Part shown: positions 44,944-57,690 of the stretch, in pieces
Numbering within the stretch: the stretch's first letter is position 1
How the letters are laid out: every line of letters begins with the position of its first letter
Assembly (NCBI GenBank): GCA_019009955.1
Contig: CM032231.1
Span: 91,781,001 to 91,845,000 of the forward strand
Source: Riptortus pedestris
Lineage: Eukaryota > Arthropoda > Insecta > Hemiptera > Alydidae
Reading direction: 5' to 3'
Length of the DNA: 64,000 bases
Translations under genes and position numbers: made by a program
Notes under the pieces: generated by a model
Database searches by the model: none
Seen by the model: only the letters and a program-made list of their open reading frames with translations
Told to the model about the DNA's origin: nothing

Positions 44944-46095
44944 CTATGCTTCTTGTAATAATCCCATGAATAATGAATATCCTGACTTTCCTATAAATAT
45001 ACTAAGAAGATTCAAAAGCAGGTGACCTCGAATCCTATTCAAAGATAACCATAACTAAAAAACTGTCGTATGAGCATTCTATATCGACTTTAGTATCGCT
45101 GATGATGATGGCGAATAGTATCGATTAATAGAAAATAATACTGATGTGTGTTGCAAGATAGCCTAAAATTCATCGATTTAGATTAACTTAATTTAAAGTC
45201 TTAGCAATGGGCATAAGATGAGATGAGTCAGAAAACATTTCCCAATGGACAACGTTTAAAGAAATGTATCCAAGTGGTATCACGGGCAGTAAGATAACGA
45301 CTCAAAAGTTCATTCACACTAACATACATGAACCTGTAATTGAACAGGGTTGACTCAATGGCTTACTTTACAGTATACGATACGTCTCTTGGATTAGTTG
45401 AAAATTTTAGGCAGCAAATTTCTGAATGGAAAAATACAGATACGTTGCAATTATGGAAGGGGAATATTTCTGTTTTTTTCTTTTTCTAAAGGAAAGCAAA
45501 GGTTTTCTCTACTTGAGGAGAACTTGGGCTTCGGATTAGTTGGTGGATTTTTCGTCGAGAGGAGTTCTAACGGATATTTCTGTCAATCTCTAGCCTCAAG
45601 GGGAAGCTTCCCTCCTCAAGGGCTTGTATTTTTTTCTTTTATATATTTAAGATATATTTCTTAAAAACTATCTTCCATAGTTTTGTATTACGGGTAGTTG
45701 TCTGGGTCAAACTTGCCGGTTGGTATAAAAAAGTTATTTATTTATGCCCACTTCATGCAAGTACGGCTTATCGGCTGGTTATCTACAATTTATCGCCATT
45801 TTTAGCCAGAGTGGGACTTAGGAATTTATTTAATGGATGTGTCACTAAATAGATTGTGTAGTAGAAATGGTTGTATATGTATCTAAGATACAAATATTCT
45901 CAATGTGGGCTACTTTATCCTTTAATTACACCAACAGAAGTGAGATATTACTTGGAGGTCCGAACATGTCTTTTATATAGGTCTTATCTGAAAAATGTAA
46001 AGAAGAATTTTGTCTATTTAATGGATTTTCAGCTCAAGTATTTCTCTTGAATTTATGATATTCAAGATTTGCACTTCCGGACCAAATAGAAAGCA
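44944..46095. other. Mostly unique DNA, one SINE fragment
   Basis: A diverged minus-strand SINE body is present at 45731-45853 (GGCTGGTTATCTACAATTT). An 88-codon frame at 45398-45664 is low-complexity, rich in F and S, and not called. Confidence 0.45.
45731..45853 (-). mobile_element. tRNA-derived SINE fragment
   Basis: TTATGCCCACTTCATGCAAG, TTATCTACAATTTATCGCC and TTATTTAATGGATGTGTCAC follow the SINE body in reverse. Confidence 0.75.
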
Positions 46096-46536
46096 AAAAA
46101 GTCCGTCACGCAGGGGCAGCATAAACTAAGCAGATTTCCCACGTGAAGTTTTAGAATGGAGAAATTTCACGAGAGCCGAGCCATTCAAGGAAACGGCCGA
46201 ACTAGTTTTTGGCGGGAAAGTAACTCTCGTCCATTAGGCGCCCCGATAAAATAAAAATGCAAATATCTCGGTTAATATTCAAGATAGTGAAAAAATGTAT
46301 ATAACAATAGTTGTAGTAAATTTAATTTGCAATAAGATTGATTCTGTACATATTTTCGATCCGACGTATAGTAACGGAGATATTTTGAATTTTCAAAAAT
46401 CCTCCCCTCTAAACCCCCCCTCCCACTGGTCCGATTTCAACCGTTAACGAACTTGATCTTTCTTTTTACATAAAACGACTAAATATCGAGTTTGATAACG
46501 ATTAAACAAAAATTGCGACCGCTAGAGCGGTAACAG

Positions 46537-46587
<51 letters not shown>

Positions 46588-46723
46588 CATACATACAGTT
46601 TTGAACGGACCTCATTTTCGTCATCTACCAGGTGGGATCGATGGACATTTGAAGAAAAATTTCGGATATTCCGTCATGAGTACAACCTCAATAGCTGATT
46701 TCCCTTAAGGGAAATCTGCTAAT
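46096..46723 (-). mobile_element. HINE-like element, complete
   Basis: AAAGTCCGTCACGCAGGGGC at left with a slightly mutated hairpin (GGGGCAGCATAAAC), TTTTTGGCGGGAAAG block, central (TA)n(CATA)n at 46542-46596, and CCCTTAAGGGAAATCTGCTAA at right. Confidence 0.93.
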
Positions 46724-49705
46724 AGAATTGAATAGTGCTACATGAAAATGCCTTAAGCGGATTGTGAAATTTTGTGTATATTTCTTTAAGGGATAAATTT
46801 CGTCAACTTGTGTTCTTTTACTATTAGCAGGTTGAGAATTTACTTGGAACGACCTTAATTTATTTCCATGAGTAGCCATTTTTTACCACCCCGCTAGGAG
46901 CGGTTACAATCATTTAGCTAATTACTGAAGTCTTTGATCACTCTTCATGCATTCTTCTTCAATATTACTGGAGAATTCCTCTGCAAAATTTAATCATATC
47001 TCTTCTCCGAAGAGATCGTTTTTCGATATGGAAACTAGATTTCTTTCTAGATGATAAAATAGTTGAATGCCCATTCCATGGTTTACATTTAAAACTATAA
47101 CACGACCGAAGTTGATTTCAGTAAAAGGATTATTATTCCTTATCTTAAATCAATCTTTATATTTCTCCGGTAAATCATTATTAATGGAATTCATTTACGG
47201 TATATACACAAGTTTTTCAAATCGCTAATTTATACTTAACGGGGACAACGACGGAATAACTGCGCATTAACAGTACATATTGTTAAATGAAAATGACGAG
47301 ATGATGATATTCTGCATAAATTAATCTAATCATATTATTTCTATAGGAAACCATTTCAACCAATATATTTCAGCATGTTGTGAAATATTAGTGGCCAAAC
47401 GAAGTGAGGATTATCACTAAAATTGGTAGTGGTGTTTGATAATGGAACACCATTAATGGCTTACTATGCTGCTTTAATAGGGAGATTACTGTAGCTGGCC
47501 TGTTTTCCTCCAAAATCCACCTTTTCTCGAAGATCTTTTCCCAGTGAATAGTATAAATGAACTTAATAAACTTACTAACGAGCTTAAGCTTAATGCTTTT
47601 TCAAGACCGTGCTTGCAAATTTGAAGTTTAAATATTTACTTCCCCAAAAGAGTCAAAGATGATTATGATTGGGGGGGGGCATTAACATCGAGTCTAATGG
47701 ATTGCTCTTAAATGCTTTATCGTTGACTTCACCATTTAATATAAGAAAATTACGATTACTTTGATAGTATGTACTTTGGTAGTAGTTTAGTACAAAACTT
47801 ATTCTGAAAGCTTATAACCTCGTACCTTAATATACCTTCCTAGTATAACTTTAATACGTTTAAAAAGCAAAAATAAAAGGAAATGTATCATGATATTTAC
47901 TTTTATTCAATAAATATATTTCTCTAGAGTCACTTGACTGTGGTCTCATAAATATGCATTCCTGATTAATTTTCCGAGTAATGTTCCTGAAGTCGAGATG
48001 AATAGTGACCTGAATTTCAAATAGAAAGAATGAAGTCAGGCATACTGATGCTATTCTGTATTAGCAAAGGGATATTTAGCATACTTACTGGTGAGGCATC
48101 GATCTCAGCACTGCAACGTGGAACATTTCGTCCCTACAAAGTATTCATGACTTATATTTATTAATTGTAATATGTGAATTTTATAAATAAGGAATCATTT
48201 CGAACGGGTTATTGCTTTCCTTAGCTCTCATGCAGAATTTATTTACGAATTATTAAAATTAAACTAAAAACTTTGGTTCAACTACCTATAAAGGCTATGA
48301 TTGGAAGTTTAGTGCTCCATTGACGGTCTTTTGAGGTTAATTTCTCTTCATTACTCAAGAAGTTACTCAAATGCTTGACGATTTTGAGTAGATATTAGGG
48401 AAACTTATAGAAATCGAACCTTAAACTCCAGTAACCACTAAGGCTCATACGATGTAGTGGGCAACCCTAGTGTTACTGCTATTCGTAGTTCAGAAGTCAA
48501 TCTCTCTTCCAGAGGGCAATTAGGAGGAAATGGCTTTAGAAGAAAATGGAAATTCGTCTTCAGTTCCGTTATTACCTCAAATAAAGATATTACCTCTGTA
48601 AGAAGATAAAAAAACAATGATCGCGAAACGAATAAAATGAAGTTTTCCTCTCAAGAGGTGTGTTTCAGTCGAAAGGACTTAGTGTTTTCATAGAAGAGTC
48701 GATGTTGTCCGTACAGTGCAAACCTCTTTGATGGAGTAGTATTTAATTACCTACTCCGCTTCTTCTGAAGGGCCCTCTTTAACACCTCTGTTCCACCTTT
48801 CTCAACCTTGTTCTTAGGAAACCCCAAATGCTTTTCTTTTAATGCGTACAGTGTGAGTAAAGTATTTTCAGCACTGCTTGCCCATGATACACTAGATGAA
48901 GGGGGTTGAGGGTTCGTGTCCCGCTAGGTTAATGGGATTTGTTTTAGAGGAGGACTTAGTAAATAAAATCTCTAGTTCCACATGACAATGAATGCACTGC
49001 GCTCGTTCTGAAGTACCTTTTGTTGTAATAAGGACTTTAGAATCACGAATCAATACACAATAACATAACATCAATTTATTATATAAAGTCAACTGAATAT
49101 CCCCCTTCATATCTTCTTGTCATCTGATGGTAAGCTAATTTTCGCCGCTTATCCTTAACCTCCCGAGAAGTAAGGAAATAAATTACCCTAATTTCATTGA
49201 CCTTGTGGATTCCGGGAATAAAATGTTTCCTGCAAGACCCAACCTCACGAACTGCCTAATATGATGGAGCCGCGGAGCTGTCCTGCATACGAAAGCCTTA
49301 TTTAAGTCGGCCAACCCTAATAAATACGAATCGAAGGGCGGAGTAAAATGGACGCAGAAACCTTGGTACAGGAACTGGAATTGATCTACTTTTATTTCTA
49401 TAACCTTTCCTTCCATGATTATTACAAAGGAATGTAAAAGGTCCGTCACGCATGGCTTGTCTAATGCATATTTCCTTTATCTCAATCAAGGTGGCCATAA
49501 AAGCCGTCTTCAGTTATCGGCTTTTATGAAAATCTCTTTTGTAGGAGTGGTCGTTTGCTAAATACATATAAAGAAAAAAAAAATCATACTGCTCCTTTAA
49601 TATTTAGATTAGAACAATAAATGCGGAAATGTAATTTTAGCAAATGTCTGGATCATAAAGGGTAACTAATAAGATATTTTGGAAAGAGATCTTCAGACAC
49701 AAGTT
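46724..49705. other. Largely unique DNA
   Basis: A short G-run lies at 47671. At about 48905-49000 and 49180-49260 there are tRNA/SINE-like phrases (GGGTTCGTGTCCCGC, AGACCCAACCTCACG) that may be a second, older SINE family. A HINE 3' tip scrap (GTCCGTCACGCATGGC) is at 49441. No gene is supported. Confidence 0.45.
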
Positions 49706-50294
49706 TTAGCAGATTTCCCTTAAGGGAAATCAGCTATTGAGGTCGTACTCATGACGCGATTTTCGAAAAATGTCTTCAAATATCACAGAGTTAACACTCT
49801 AGTGGTCGCAATTTTAGTTTAATCGTTCCCAAATTAGATATTTAATCGTTTTATGTAAAAAGAAAGATCAAGTTCGTTAATGGCTGAAATCGAACCAGTA
49901 GAAGGGGAGGTTTAAAGGGGGGCATTTCGGAAATTTGAAATATTTCCGTTACTATATGTCGGATCGAAAACTTCTATAGAACAATCTTATTGCAAATTAA
50001 ATTTACGAGAAATATTGTTAGGTACATTTATTCTCTATCTTGAATATTAACCGAGATATTTGCATATTTATTAAGTGTATGTGGATAACGGACAAGATGA
50101 GATTGGCTGATGTCATGTTCTATTCGTGACTCCACCGAAAGCTAGTTCGGCCGTTTCCGCAACTGATCGGCTCTCTTGAAATTGGTTTAGAGACTCGTTA
50201 CTTCTAATGTTACTAGTATGCAGATTTCTCTATTGTAATACTTCACATGGGAAATCTGCTTATTTTACACTGCCCCTGCGTGACGGACTTTTTC
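49706..50294 (+). mobile_element. HINE-like element, complete ends, no TA tract
   Basis: TTAGCAGATTTCCCTTAAGGG at left and CACTGCCCCTGCGTGACGG at right. TCTTCAAATATCACAGAG jumps to TTAACACTCTAGTGGTCGC, so the TA tract and its left flank are deleted. Confidence 0.92.
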
Positions 50295-52344
50295 TAAGTC
50301 TGTAAGGCTAACATCTACACTTAGACTAAACACCTGATAATGACACATTAGTGGCAAAAGGCTTTGTGCTGGTATAAATATCTTGGAGAGAGAACTTGCT
50401 CTTTTTTGTTTCCCAGATCTGTACTACCATAACTACCACCATACGAATTATAATAACAGTTTTCGATGAGACGCGTAATAAAATAAATATTTAACATTCT
50501 ACAATACCTCTCTTGTGTAAACCCATAAGATACGCATGTGCCATACATTCAATTTTTGCTAAGGACAACTGTATATGATACTAAACGTTCCCATTGCCTG
50601 TTGTGACGTAAAGTGATAGGGTTTAAACTAAAAATGTAACAAAACATGAAACTAAGCAATTCAAGAAAACTCCAGATTAGAAAAAAATAACAATATTTTC
50701 TTTTGCCTTATACTTTAACGCCGGAGTAACTACGATTTTTTGTTATATTAAACGTTACAGCGTATATTAGAAAAAGTATATATGTTAATTTTTGCCAAAA
50801 GTTTTTCTGGTTCCTACACTGGATCTTCTTGCATTATAATAACCTGCTTTTTGCTGGTTGGAAGCGTCGACCCTAAAGGGAAGTATCAACGACCCCTGAA
50901 AATCATTCCAGTTTGCATAATGTTCATGTAGGAGCAGTTTTCTTAGATCATTTTTATTCATTATTCCAAAGGAAGTTCAAGTCCCGACTCCTTTTTAGAG
51001 TCCCACTCATCCTGGTGCGATTCAAGCTGATATCGGACATAGCATTTAATATTTACACGAGGCGTTTTATGATGTTTAGTAACGAGAAAATAATTTTGCC
51101 TTGAGCAAGCTAAAAGGCAAATAAATACACTGAACGGAACTCGGATTGGTTATCTGTCGAATGATGACAGGTGGGGAAGGAAATTCTGAAAGCAATGCCA
51201 TGACGACAACGAATATTTCATATTTCCCTTAAGAGGAATCGGCAAAGAGCTGGCGTGTTTAATGACGTCATTACTCGGTGTAATTAAATTTAGGGGGAGT
51301 TACAACGTGAATATCCGGAGTTATAACGTGCTTGGGCTAATTGACATTTTAATGTAGAATCCCAAACAGTCCATCCGTATCGCATGACCTTTGAACCTTT
51401 ACGAGCCCTGGAGTTCAATAGCTAATATGTCCTTTTAACCTCGGACAGCTTCTATTACTGGAGAATTCGAGATCTCTTGTGTATTTATTTACGATGTCAA
51501 TCGTTATTTCCAAGTAGTCAAGAGACTCTTAATTACAATTTTTGAAATTGGATATATTTCACGTGATTGGAAATTCATCCAAATAATTGCTTATATAACC
51601 TACTTTACTCGGGTATTAAATATTATCAAAGTCCTTTAAAATTCATTTTACAACATAACATATATAAAAAAGAATCATTAAAATATAAATCTTGAAAATT
51701 TTTGAAGAAAATGAAACCGCTATCCCATTGGTTGGATGTATTGTATAAACAAGTCGTGAGTATACATTTGAGGGTTCTTCCTATTAGTTTTAGCGTTTTA
51801 TTTTTCTTCTTATTGTTAAAATCAGAGGATAAGGGAAAATGATTAGAACTGGTTTTTCTAACCCATATCGGAGAGGCTCTCAAATTTGTGTGTTTAAAAG
51901 AACACCTGCCTTTCAGAACAGAACATTTTTGCCAGTGTAGGGTATGTAAAAGAATTATAATTGTTAATTATTATTATTACTACATTTACAATTTAGAAGA
52001 AAATGTGTATATTATACATTTCCTCCTGCCTTGAAAAAGATGAACTGGACGTCGGAAATATTTTTTAAGCGAAATTCAACCCGAAGTAAGACAAAGTGGT
52101 TTGGTCACTATGGAGGGATTCATTGGACTGAAAAATGGATATTTAAATTTTCGAAGGACTAGAGTTTTAAAATTGAAAGATAAGGGCTATTTTGTTTAAA
52201 ATACTGAAATGTAAATAAATGTTTTCTAGAGGATGTTTACTTAAGAAATAATATATTTTATTTTTCTTTTCATATTTCAAATCAATGCAAGATTTAAGCT
52301 AGAAATGTCGTTTCATCACCCTGCAGAAGCAATTGTTTGTATAT
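50295..52344. other. Unique DNA, no gene supported
   Basis: Open frames at 50348-50548, 50913-51104 and 51626-51883 have no recognisable domain or splice context. Confidence 0.45.
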
Positions 52345-52462
52345 AGCCAGGGTAGGACGAAGGATTTTATTTAATAAAATCGTCATTAAATAAATTTCTA
52401 TTTGCACCTAACCACCCCAGGAATCCAACTCGTCTCTTTAGGTTTGCCATGCGAGATTAAAG
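52345..52462 (-). mobile_element. tRNA-derived SINE fragment, diverged
   Basis: TAGCCAGGGTAGGACGAAGG through CCAGGAATCCAACTCG (B-box complement) to GGTTTGCCATGCGAGATTAA. Confidence 0.75.
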
Positions 52463-52498
52463 AAAAGATTATATAAAACCAATGGATTTAAACATTAA

Positions 52499-52503
52499 TG
52501 TGT

Positions 52504-52552
<49 letters not shown>

Positions 52553-52553
52553 T

Positions 52554-52584
<31 letters not shown>

Positions 52585-52612
52585 AGTGTGTGTGTGTGTT
52601 TGTGTGTGCATA
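52499..52612. repeat. (TG)n microsatellite, about 114 bp
   Basis: Nearly pure TG with a few A and T interruptions. It can adopt Z-DNA in principle; no function is implied. Confidence 0.97.
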
Positions 52613-53327
52613 TATAGTTTGGGTTAAAATAATATAAGATAAATTGGTTCACAGTTTTTCTCCGAATATTTGACTTATTCCTACATATAAGGATATTTCT
52701 ATAAGCGCACTCTTATTGTTGTTAGAAATAGCAAAGAATTATAATATTTAGTGATCCAATTAATCAATTTTATTTATTCTTGTTATTAGGAAAAGAGGGC
52801 GCTGGTAGGTGTGTTTACTCATATTCATGCAGGGTGAAGCTGTTTGCTTGTGCTATATTTGTCAGGCTTCGCAAACAAACATTAACTTCAGCTTGTCAGG
52901 TTTCACACCGGCAACCCTAATGAAAATATTATTTTACAGTTCCCCCGCTATGAAATTATATCAGTTTATTAAGTATACCCCAACATTATATTATGATTTT
53001 TACATTTAACTATAGAGAATTGTATCAGTTACTTTATAATTTATTTATATTTTGTTATTAATGTTCAAGTTGCGCAAATACAAGAAAAAAAAACTTCAAT
53101 TCTCCTTTTCAAACATTACAGTTATTTTAACATAATTATATAATCATTATAATTAAGTTAGAAAGGCTTAAATATTATTATTAATATAAACTTTAGAGGT
53201 CTTGGGTTTGACTCCCCTGTGTAAAAAGGTAATTTATTCATTGATGATTTCATAAAGTCGCATCCTGCCTAGAAAAGTTTGTAACCAGTAGATTTGCCTC
53301 AGCTGTATTAATTACACGTAGAATTTT
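52613..53327. other. AT-rich DNA with a SINE trace
   Basis: At about 53195-53300 a very diverged plus-strand SINE is visible (TTGGGTTTGACTCCCCTG, CTGCCTAGAAAAGTTTG). Nothing else was found. Confidence 0.5.
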
Positions 53328-53430
53328 AGCAGATTTCCCTCAAGGTCGTACTCATGAAGCGATTTTTCAAAATTTTCTTCAAATGTCCATCGATCCTAAC
53401 CAGGAGATGACAATGATGAGGTCCGTTCGA

Positions 53431-53493
<63 letters not shown>

Positions 53494-53942
53494 TATTTGT
53501 CTGTTACCGCTCTAGCGGTCGCAATTTTTGTTTGATCGTTACGAAACTAGATATTTAGCCTTTCTATGTAAAAGAGAAAGATAAAGTTCGTTAACGGCTG
53601 AAATCGGACCAGTGGAGGGGGGGTTTAGAGGGGAGGATTTTTGAAAATTCGAAATATCTCCGTTACTATACGTCGGATCGAAAAATTGTATAGAATTAAT
53701 TCTATTGCAAATTAAATGTACTATAAATATTGTCATACACATTTATTCTCTATCTTGAATATTAACCGAGATATTTGCATTTTTATTATATCTGGGCGGA
53801 TAACGGATGAGAGTGAGTTTCCCGCCAAAAGCTAGTTCGGCCGTTTCCTTGACTGCTCGGCTCTCGTGAAATTTCTCTATTGCAAAACTTCACGTGGGAA
53901 ATCTGCTTAGTTTACGCAGGCCCTGCGTGACGGACTTTTTAT
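53328..53942 (+). mobile_element. HINE-like element, nearly complete
   Basis: The 5' palindrome is shortened (TTAGCAGATTTCCCTCAAGG then GTCGTACTC). Central (TA)n at 53435-53488, CTCTAGCGGTCGCAATTTTTG, GCCAAAAGCTAGTTCGGCCG, and a 3' end TTTACGCAGGCCCTGCGTG. The antisense ORF at 53539-53742 is a shadow. Confidence 0.93.
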
Positions 53943-54011
53943 TACTTGTAATGCCCTTTCATTTGATTCCCATACTGTATTGAAACAAATATGAATTCTG
54001 TCATGAGCCGG

Positions 54012-54258
54012 TGGACACATATAGACAACATTAATGGGAAATTAAATTTGCAACAAGATCGGTTTCACTCAATTTCTCGATCTATCTCATAATAACTGAG
54101 ATAGTTAGAATTAGTCAGAATTTTCGATCCCCCTCCTCTCTAGGGCGGGGCCTCTAGTCCTTTAGCAGCCACTAGTGAACTTGATATTTAGTTTTACAAT
54201 ATACATCTAAATTCGACTTCGGTAACGGTAAAAAAAAAATTGTAACCGCAAGAGCCCA
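54012..54258 (-). mobile_element. HINE-like core fragment, old
   Basis: TGCAACAAGATCGGTTTCAC, CATAATAACTGAGATAGTTAG and ACGGTAAAAAAAAAATTGT follow the shared core in reverse with many substitutions. Both termini are missing. Confidence 0.65.
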
Positions 54259-54269
54259 TGCTCATAGCC

Positions 54270-54720
54270 CATTTTGAAAAAAATATGAAATCTGCCGTGT
54301 TTTTCTGGCGTCCATATTACGTTTGAAATTTTTCATATTGTACAATATTTTTCAACCTCTTTTCTTTGAAACCGATATTGAGAGAATTTTGAAGAAAAAA
54401 TATCTAACCTGCCATTTGTTGGTGGCCGGATTGAATTTGCTTTTTTTTTTCAAAGTGTACTCTATTCTACTAGTCAAGCCATTTCATACGTATATTGAGG
54501 GAATTGTGGAGAAAAAAGTATTTCAGCCATTTTTAGGGGTGGTCATCTTGGACTTACAAAAGACTTAGAATGTATTAAATTGTATTGTCGTCAGAACTAA
54601 AGGTGCGTACCAAATATAAGATCAATCGGTCAACTGGAAAAGGGTTAAATTTGAACGACTAAATTTGACACAAATAAACAAACAAACAAACAGTTGACGC
54701 TAAATGAAACCATTTAAAAA
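54270..54720. repeat. Unclassified repeat-like block ending in (CAAA)n
   Basis: Ends GACACAAATAAACAAACAAA with ATCAATCGGTCAACTGG about 60 bp before, a layout seen at transposon termini. Two similar internal phrases (TTGAGAGAATTTTGAAGAAA at 54378, TTGAGGGAATTGTGGAGAAA at 54495) suggest a tandem duplication. An 81-codon frame inside is not called. Confidence 0.4.
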
Positions 54721-54908
54721 AATTTAATAATGTTTTTTGTCCATATTGTATCATTACTCAACCTGATGTTAAAACTATCGTTGTCTTTTTGTTACAAAAA
54801 AAAAATATGTAAATTTTCTATATTTTTAAGACTTTAAAACCTCAGGAAAATGGCTTTAGTATGCTCTCATAAATCAACCAGTCAGAGTAAACGTCTCCCA
54901 GAAAATTG

Positions 54909-55192
54909 TTTTAGCAGATTTCCCTCGAGGGAAATCAGCTATTGAGGTTGTACTCATGACGGAATTTTCGAAATTTTTCTTCAAATGTCCATCGATCCTA
55001 CCTAGTAGATGACGAAAATGAGGTCCGTTCAAAACTGTATATATACTCGTATATCTATATCTATCTATCTATCTATATATTTGTCTGTTACCGCTCTAGC
55101 GGTCGCAATTTTTGTTTAATCGTTACGAAACTCGATATTTAACCGTTTTATGTAAAAAGACGGATCAAGTTCGTTAATGGCTGAAATCGGAC
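54909..55192 (+). mobile_element. HINE-like element, 3'-truncated
   Basis: AGCAGATTTCCCTCGAGGGAA palindrome, the usual 5' module, a TA/CTAT tract (about 55037-55080), and the core to GGCTGAAATCGGACC, where it breaks off sharply into GC-richer unique DNA. Confidence 0.92.
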
Positions 55193-57608
55193 CTGACCAC
55201 CCCTAACGCTTCCTGTCGGCAGGTTATTTTTGATCCACTTTGTGGTCATACAGCTGGGCGCAGCACAGTACTTTCGAAACACCTTTCGTGTTCAGATTTG
55301 TGTGAAATCGGATATTCTAGTGATGCTTGCCATGTTTGGCTAATTGATTAGCATGTTGTGTGTAGTAGTGTTAATAAGAGAACATTGTGTTGGCAGCTAA
55401 TATTAACCAGTGTCTTGTGTGCAGAGAGGCTTGCTTGTGATTGCTTTGTCCTGCATAATCGATAGCTTAAACACTGACTCCTGATAATGCCCAACAATAG
55501 CTGCTCAAACCTTGACTTACATGGGCCTGTCACATCCGTCAATTTATTAGTAGTGTTTGTTTGGGGGAAGGGGGCACGTGAAGATAAGTTTTTAAATAAA
55601 AACAGTACTCACGGGGCAACTGAAATTGACTTCAATGACTGATTGTCTCATATAGAGCACATCACAAATTAAAGTATGTAAATAAAAATGAATCAGGTAC
55701 TAGCTTGTTTTCTGTGACCAACAAGCAATAATATCTTCTTACATACCTACAAATGGTCTTTAACACTTTTTTTCTTTTATTAGTTGCCTGAAAATTCAAA
55801 TAATTTTCTTCAAAAAGTATTTTCTTTCAACCGTGACAAAATTGACTTGAAAATGGAAGAAAATTGAAAATGTTAAAAAAAAAAATACGTTCTTAATAGT
55901 CTCTCCACCCTTATTTATTGCAAAAGAGAAGTTTGTCGAGAACAAGAAGTATGATAATATCATTTATTTGAATTTTAACTAAATATAGAATCTTATCATA
56001 AAGTATTGAGTGGGCCATCAAGATAAATTAAAATCTCTCAAATTAGATCCGAAGCGACCTTTAAAGACTTTTCATTTGTACTGTTTATCTTGGGTTATTA
56101 AAGTTTTCTTAGATAAGAACTAGCTATGAATCTTTTCAAAGGAGCTGTAAGATATTGTTTGAAAGGTTAAAATATCATCCCGTTTCAGAGTACTTCTTCT
56201 GCCAGTTCAGTATTAATGAGATACAAAAACGTTTTTGACGGTGGAGGAAACATTCTTTCTGAATAATGGGAATTTATAATTGTCATAATTCTCATTACTG
56301 GACAAGAAGAAAGTCCCGAAGGATAGAGAGGAGGAACACACATTACTGCTGTTCTGTAAATGACCGGTATGAATTGATGGAATAAATTACTACCGCACAT
56401 TTTAAGCCAAGAACTTTGACCAACTATTTACATCAATAATTCATCTGTGGAATTCGTACCATCCCTCACACACATAGGAGGTGGGTATTTAAATTCCCTG
56501 CTTATTGTTGACCGAGAAATCCTTCAAATGTCTTTAAAAACGATTGGCCCTACATACACAGAAAGATTCGAACCCATTAGCTATTTTTTATTTTTTTTTG
56601 AGGTCAACTGAAATTATTAAACTTGTTTTGGGCCAGCATTAATCGGGCAACAAATGAGAGTGTAATTGAGAATTCTTTGTGAAGACCTATGATACAGGTA
56701 TCTTATATTGCTGCTATTTTTAGAAGAAAAGATAAGTGGCTTATGTTATAGTGCTGAAACTGTCACCTTTGTAGATACCTCTTTGAATTTGAATTGTTTC
56801 GGTCTAGAATCTTTAATATTATTTTTTAAGGAGAATAATTACAATTAGTCTTTAAATGGTAAATTAATGCTTTTTAGCAGAATGCTGTTTTATGTCAGAC
56901 TAAGGTCTGTATCTGGTTTAAGGCATGTACCGGAACCATAGAAAGAGATAGAGAATGTACCAGAGTGAGTCCTCAAAGTATAAGGGATGTTTTTGTGGCA
57001 AAGAAGTAGTACATGGATGCCTTATTATCACATTTTGGTGCTTTATGACGTAAAATTATAAGAAGGTAGTCTTGGATGAGCACGACCCCTAATGTCAATG
57101 CTGCCCAACTTGTGAATTCTCAGGAACTAGAATATCAGTTAGTCGTCACTTACATTGTAATAGAAAAATGAAATTCAGTGGGCGTGTGTGTTTTCATAAT
57201 CAAGAATTAATTTTAGTTTAAATAACTATTGCATAGGTTCGAATTTTTTAAAACACGGACTATAAAAACCTATTTTCCGTAAGAGAAATTCGCTTAAAGG
57301 GTTTTTTATAGTTTTACTGAGACTTTATTGCCACTTCTCAAGCGGCTAAATAATTTTTTTAACATTTACCTCTGAGTATTAAGCATACATGTCTATAAGC
57401 TAATTATAAAACTCCAAAGGAAGTTCCGATGTGAAATAATTAGTGGCACATTATTACCTGTATTTGTGATTCGAACCAAAACACGATAATGGTGGATAAA
57501 ACTACATAATACATATACACATTTACCTTTCCATGCTGAACTTTAAGTGTATTCTGTATATCCTCTTTTTCCTGTATTTTCCTCTTTTTCCTACTTGTAT
57601 TATTCCAG
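55193..57608. other. Unique DNA, possibly gene-proximal
   Basis: About 55193-55600 is richer in GC and unlike the repeats; it could hold a promoter or untranslated exon but no decisive signal is visible. The rest is AT-rich and unannotated. Confidence 0.35.
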
Positions 57609-57690
57609 CCACAAAAAAACAATTACATTTTCTGTCAGATATCTGTTACAAGGAAAAGCCATTTGATCTTCCAGAAAATGAACAATGGAG
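57609..57690 (+). CDS. Candidate internal exon, unknown protein
   Basis: A strong pyrimidine tract (CTCTTTTTCCTGTATTTTCC and more, ending TTATTCCAG at 57608) precedes 82 bp that translate without stop as TKKQLHFLSDICYKEKPF and DLPENEQWR, followed by a GAG|GTTAAT donor. The peptide has balanced composition unlike the surrounding AT-rich DNA. The donor is only moderate. Alternatively the whole ATG-started frame 57533-57754 (73 codons) might be read with a hydrophobic N-terminus, since pyrimidine tracts encode F, L, S and P. No homology is recognised. It may belong to the same plus-strand gene region as the exon at 59295, but the frames do not join simply. Confidence 0.3.
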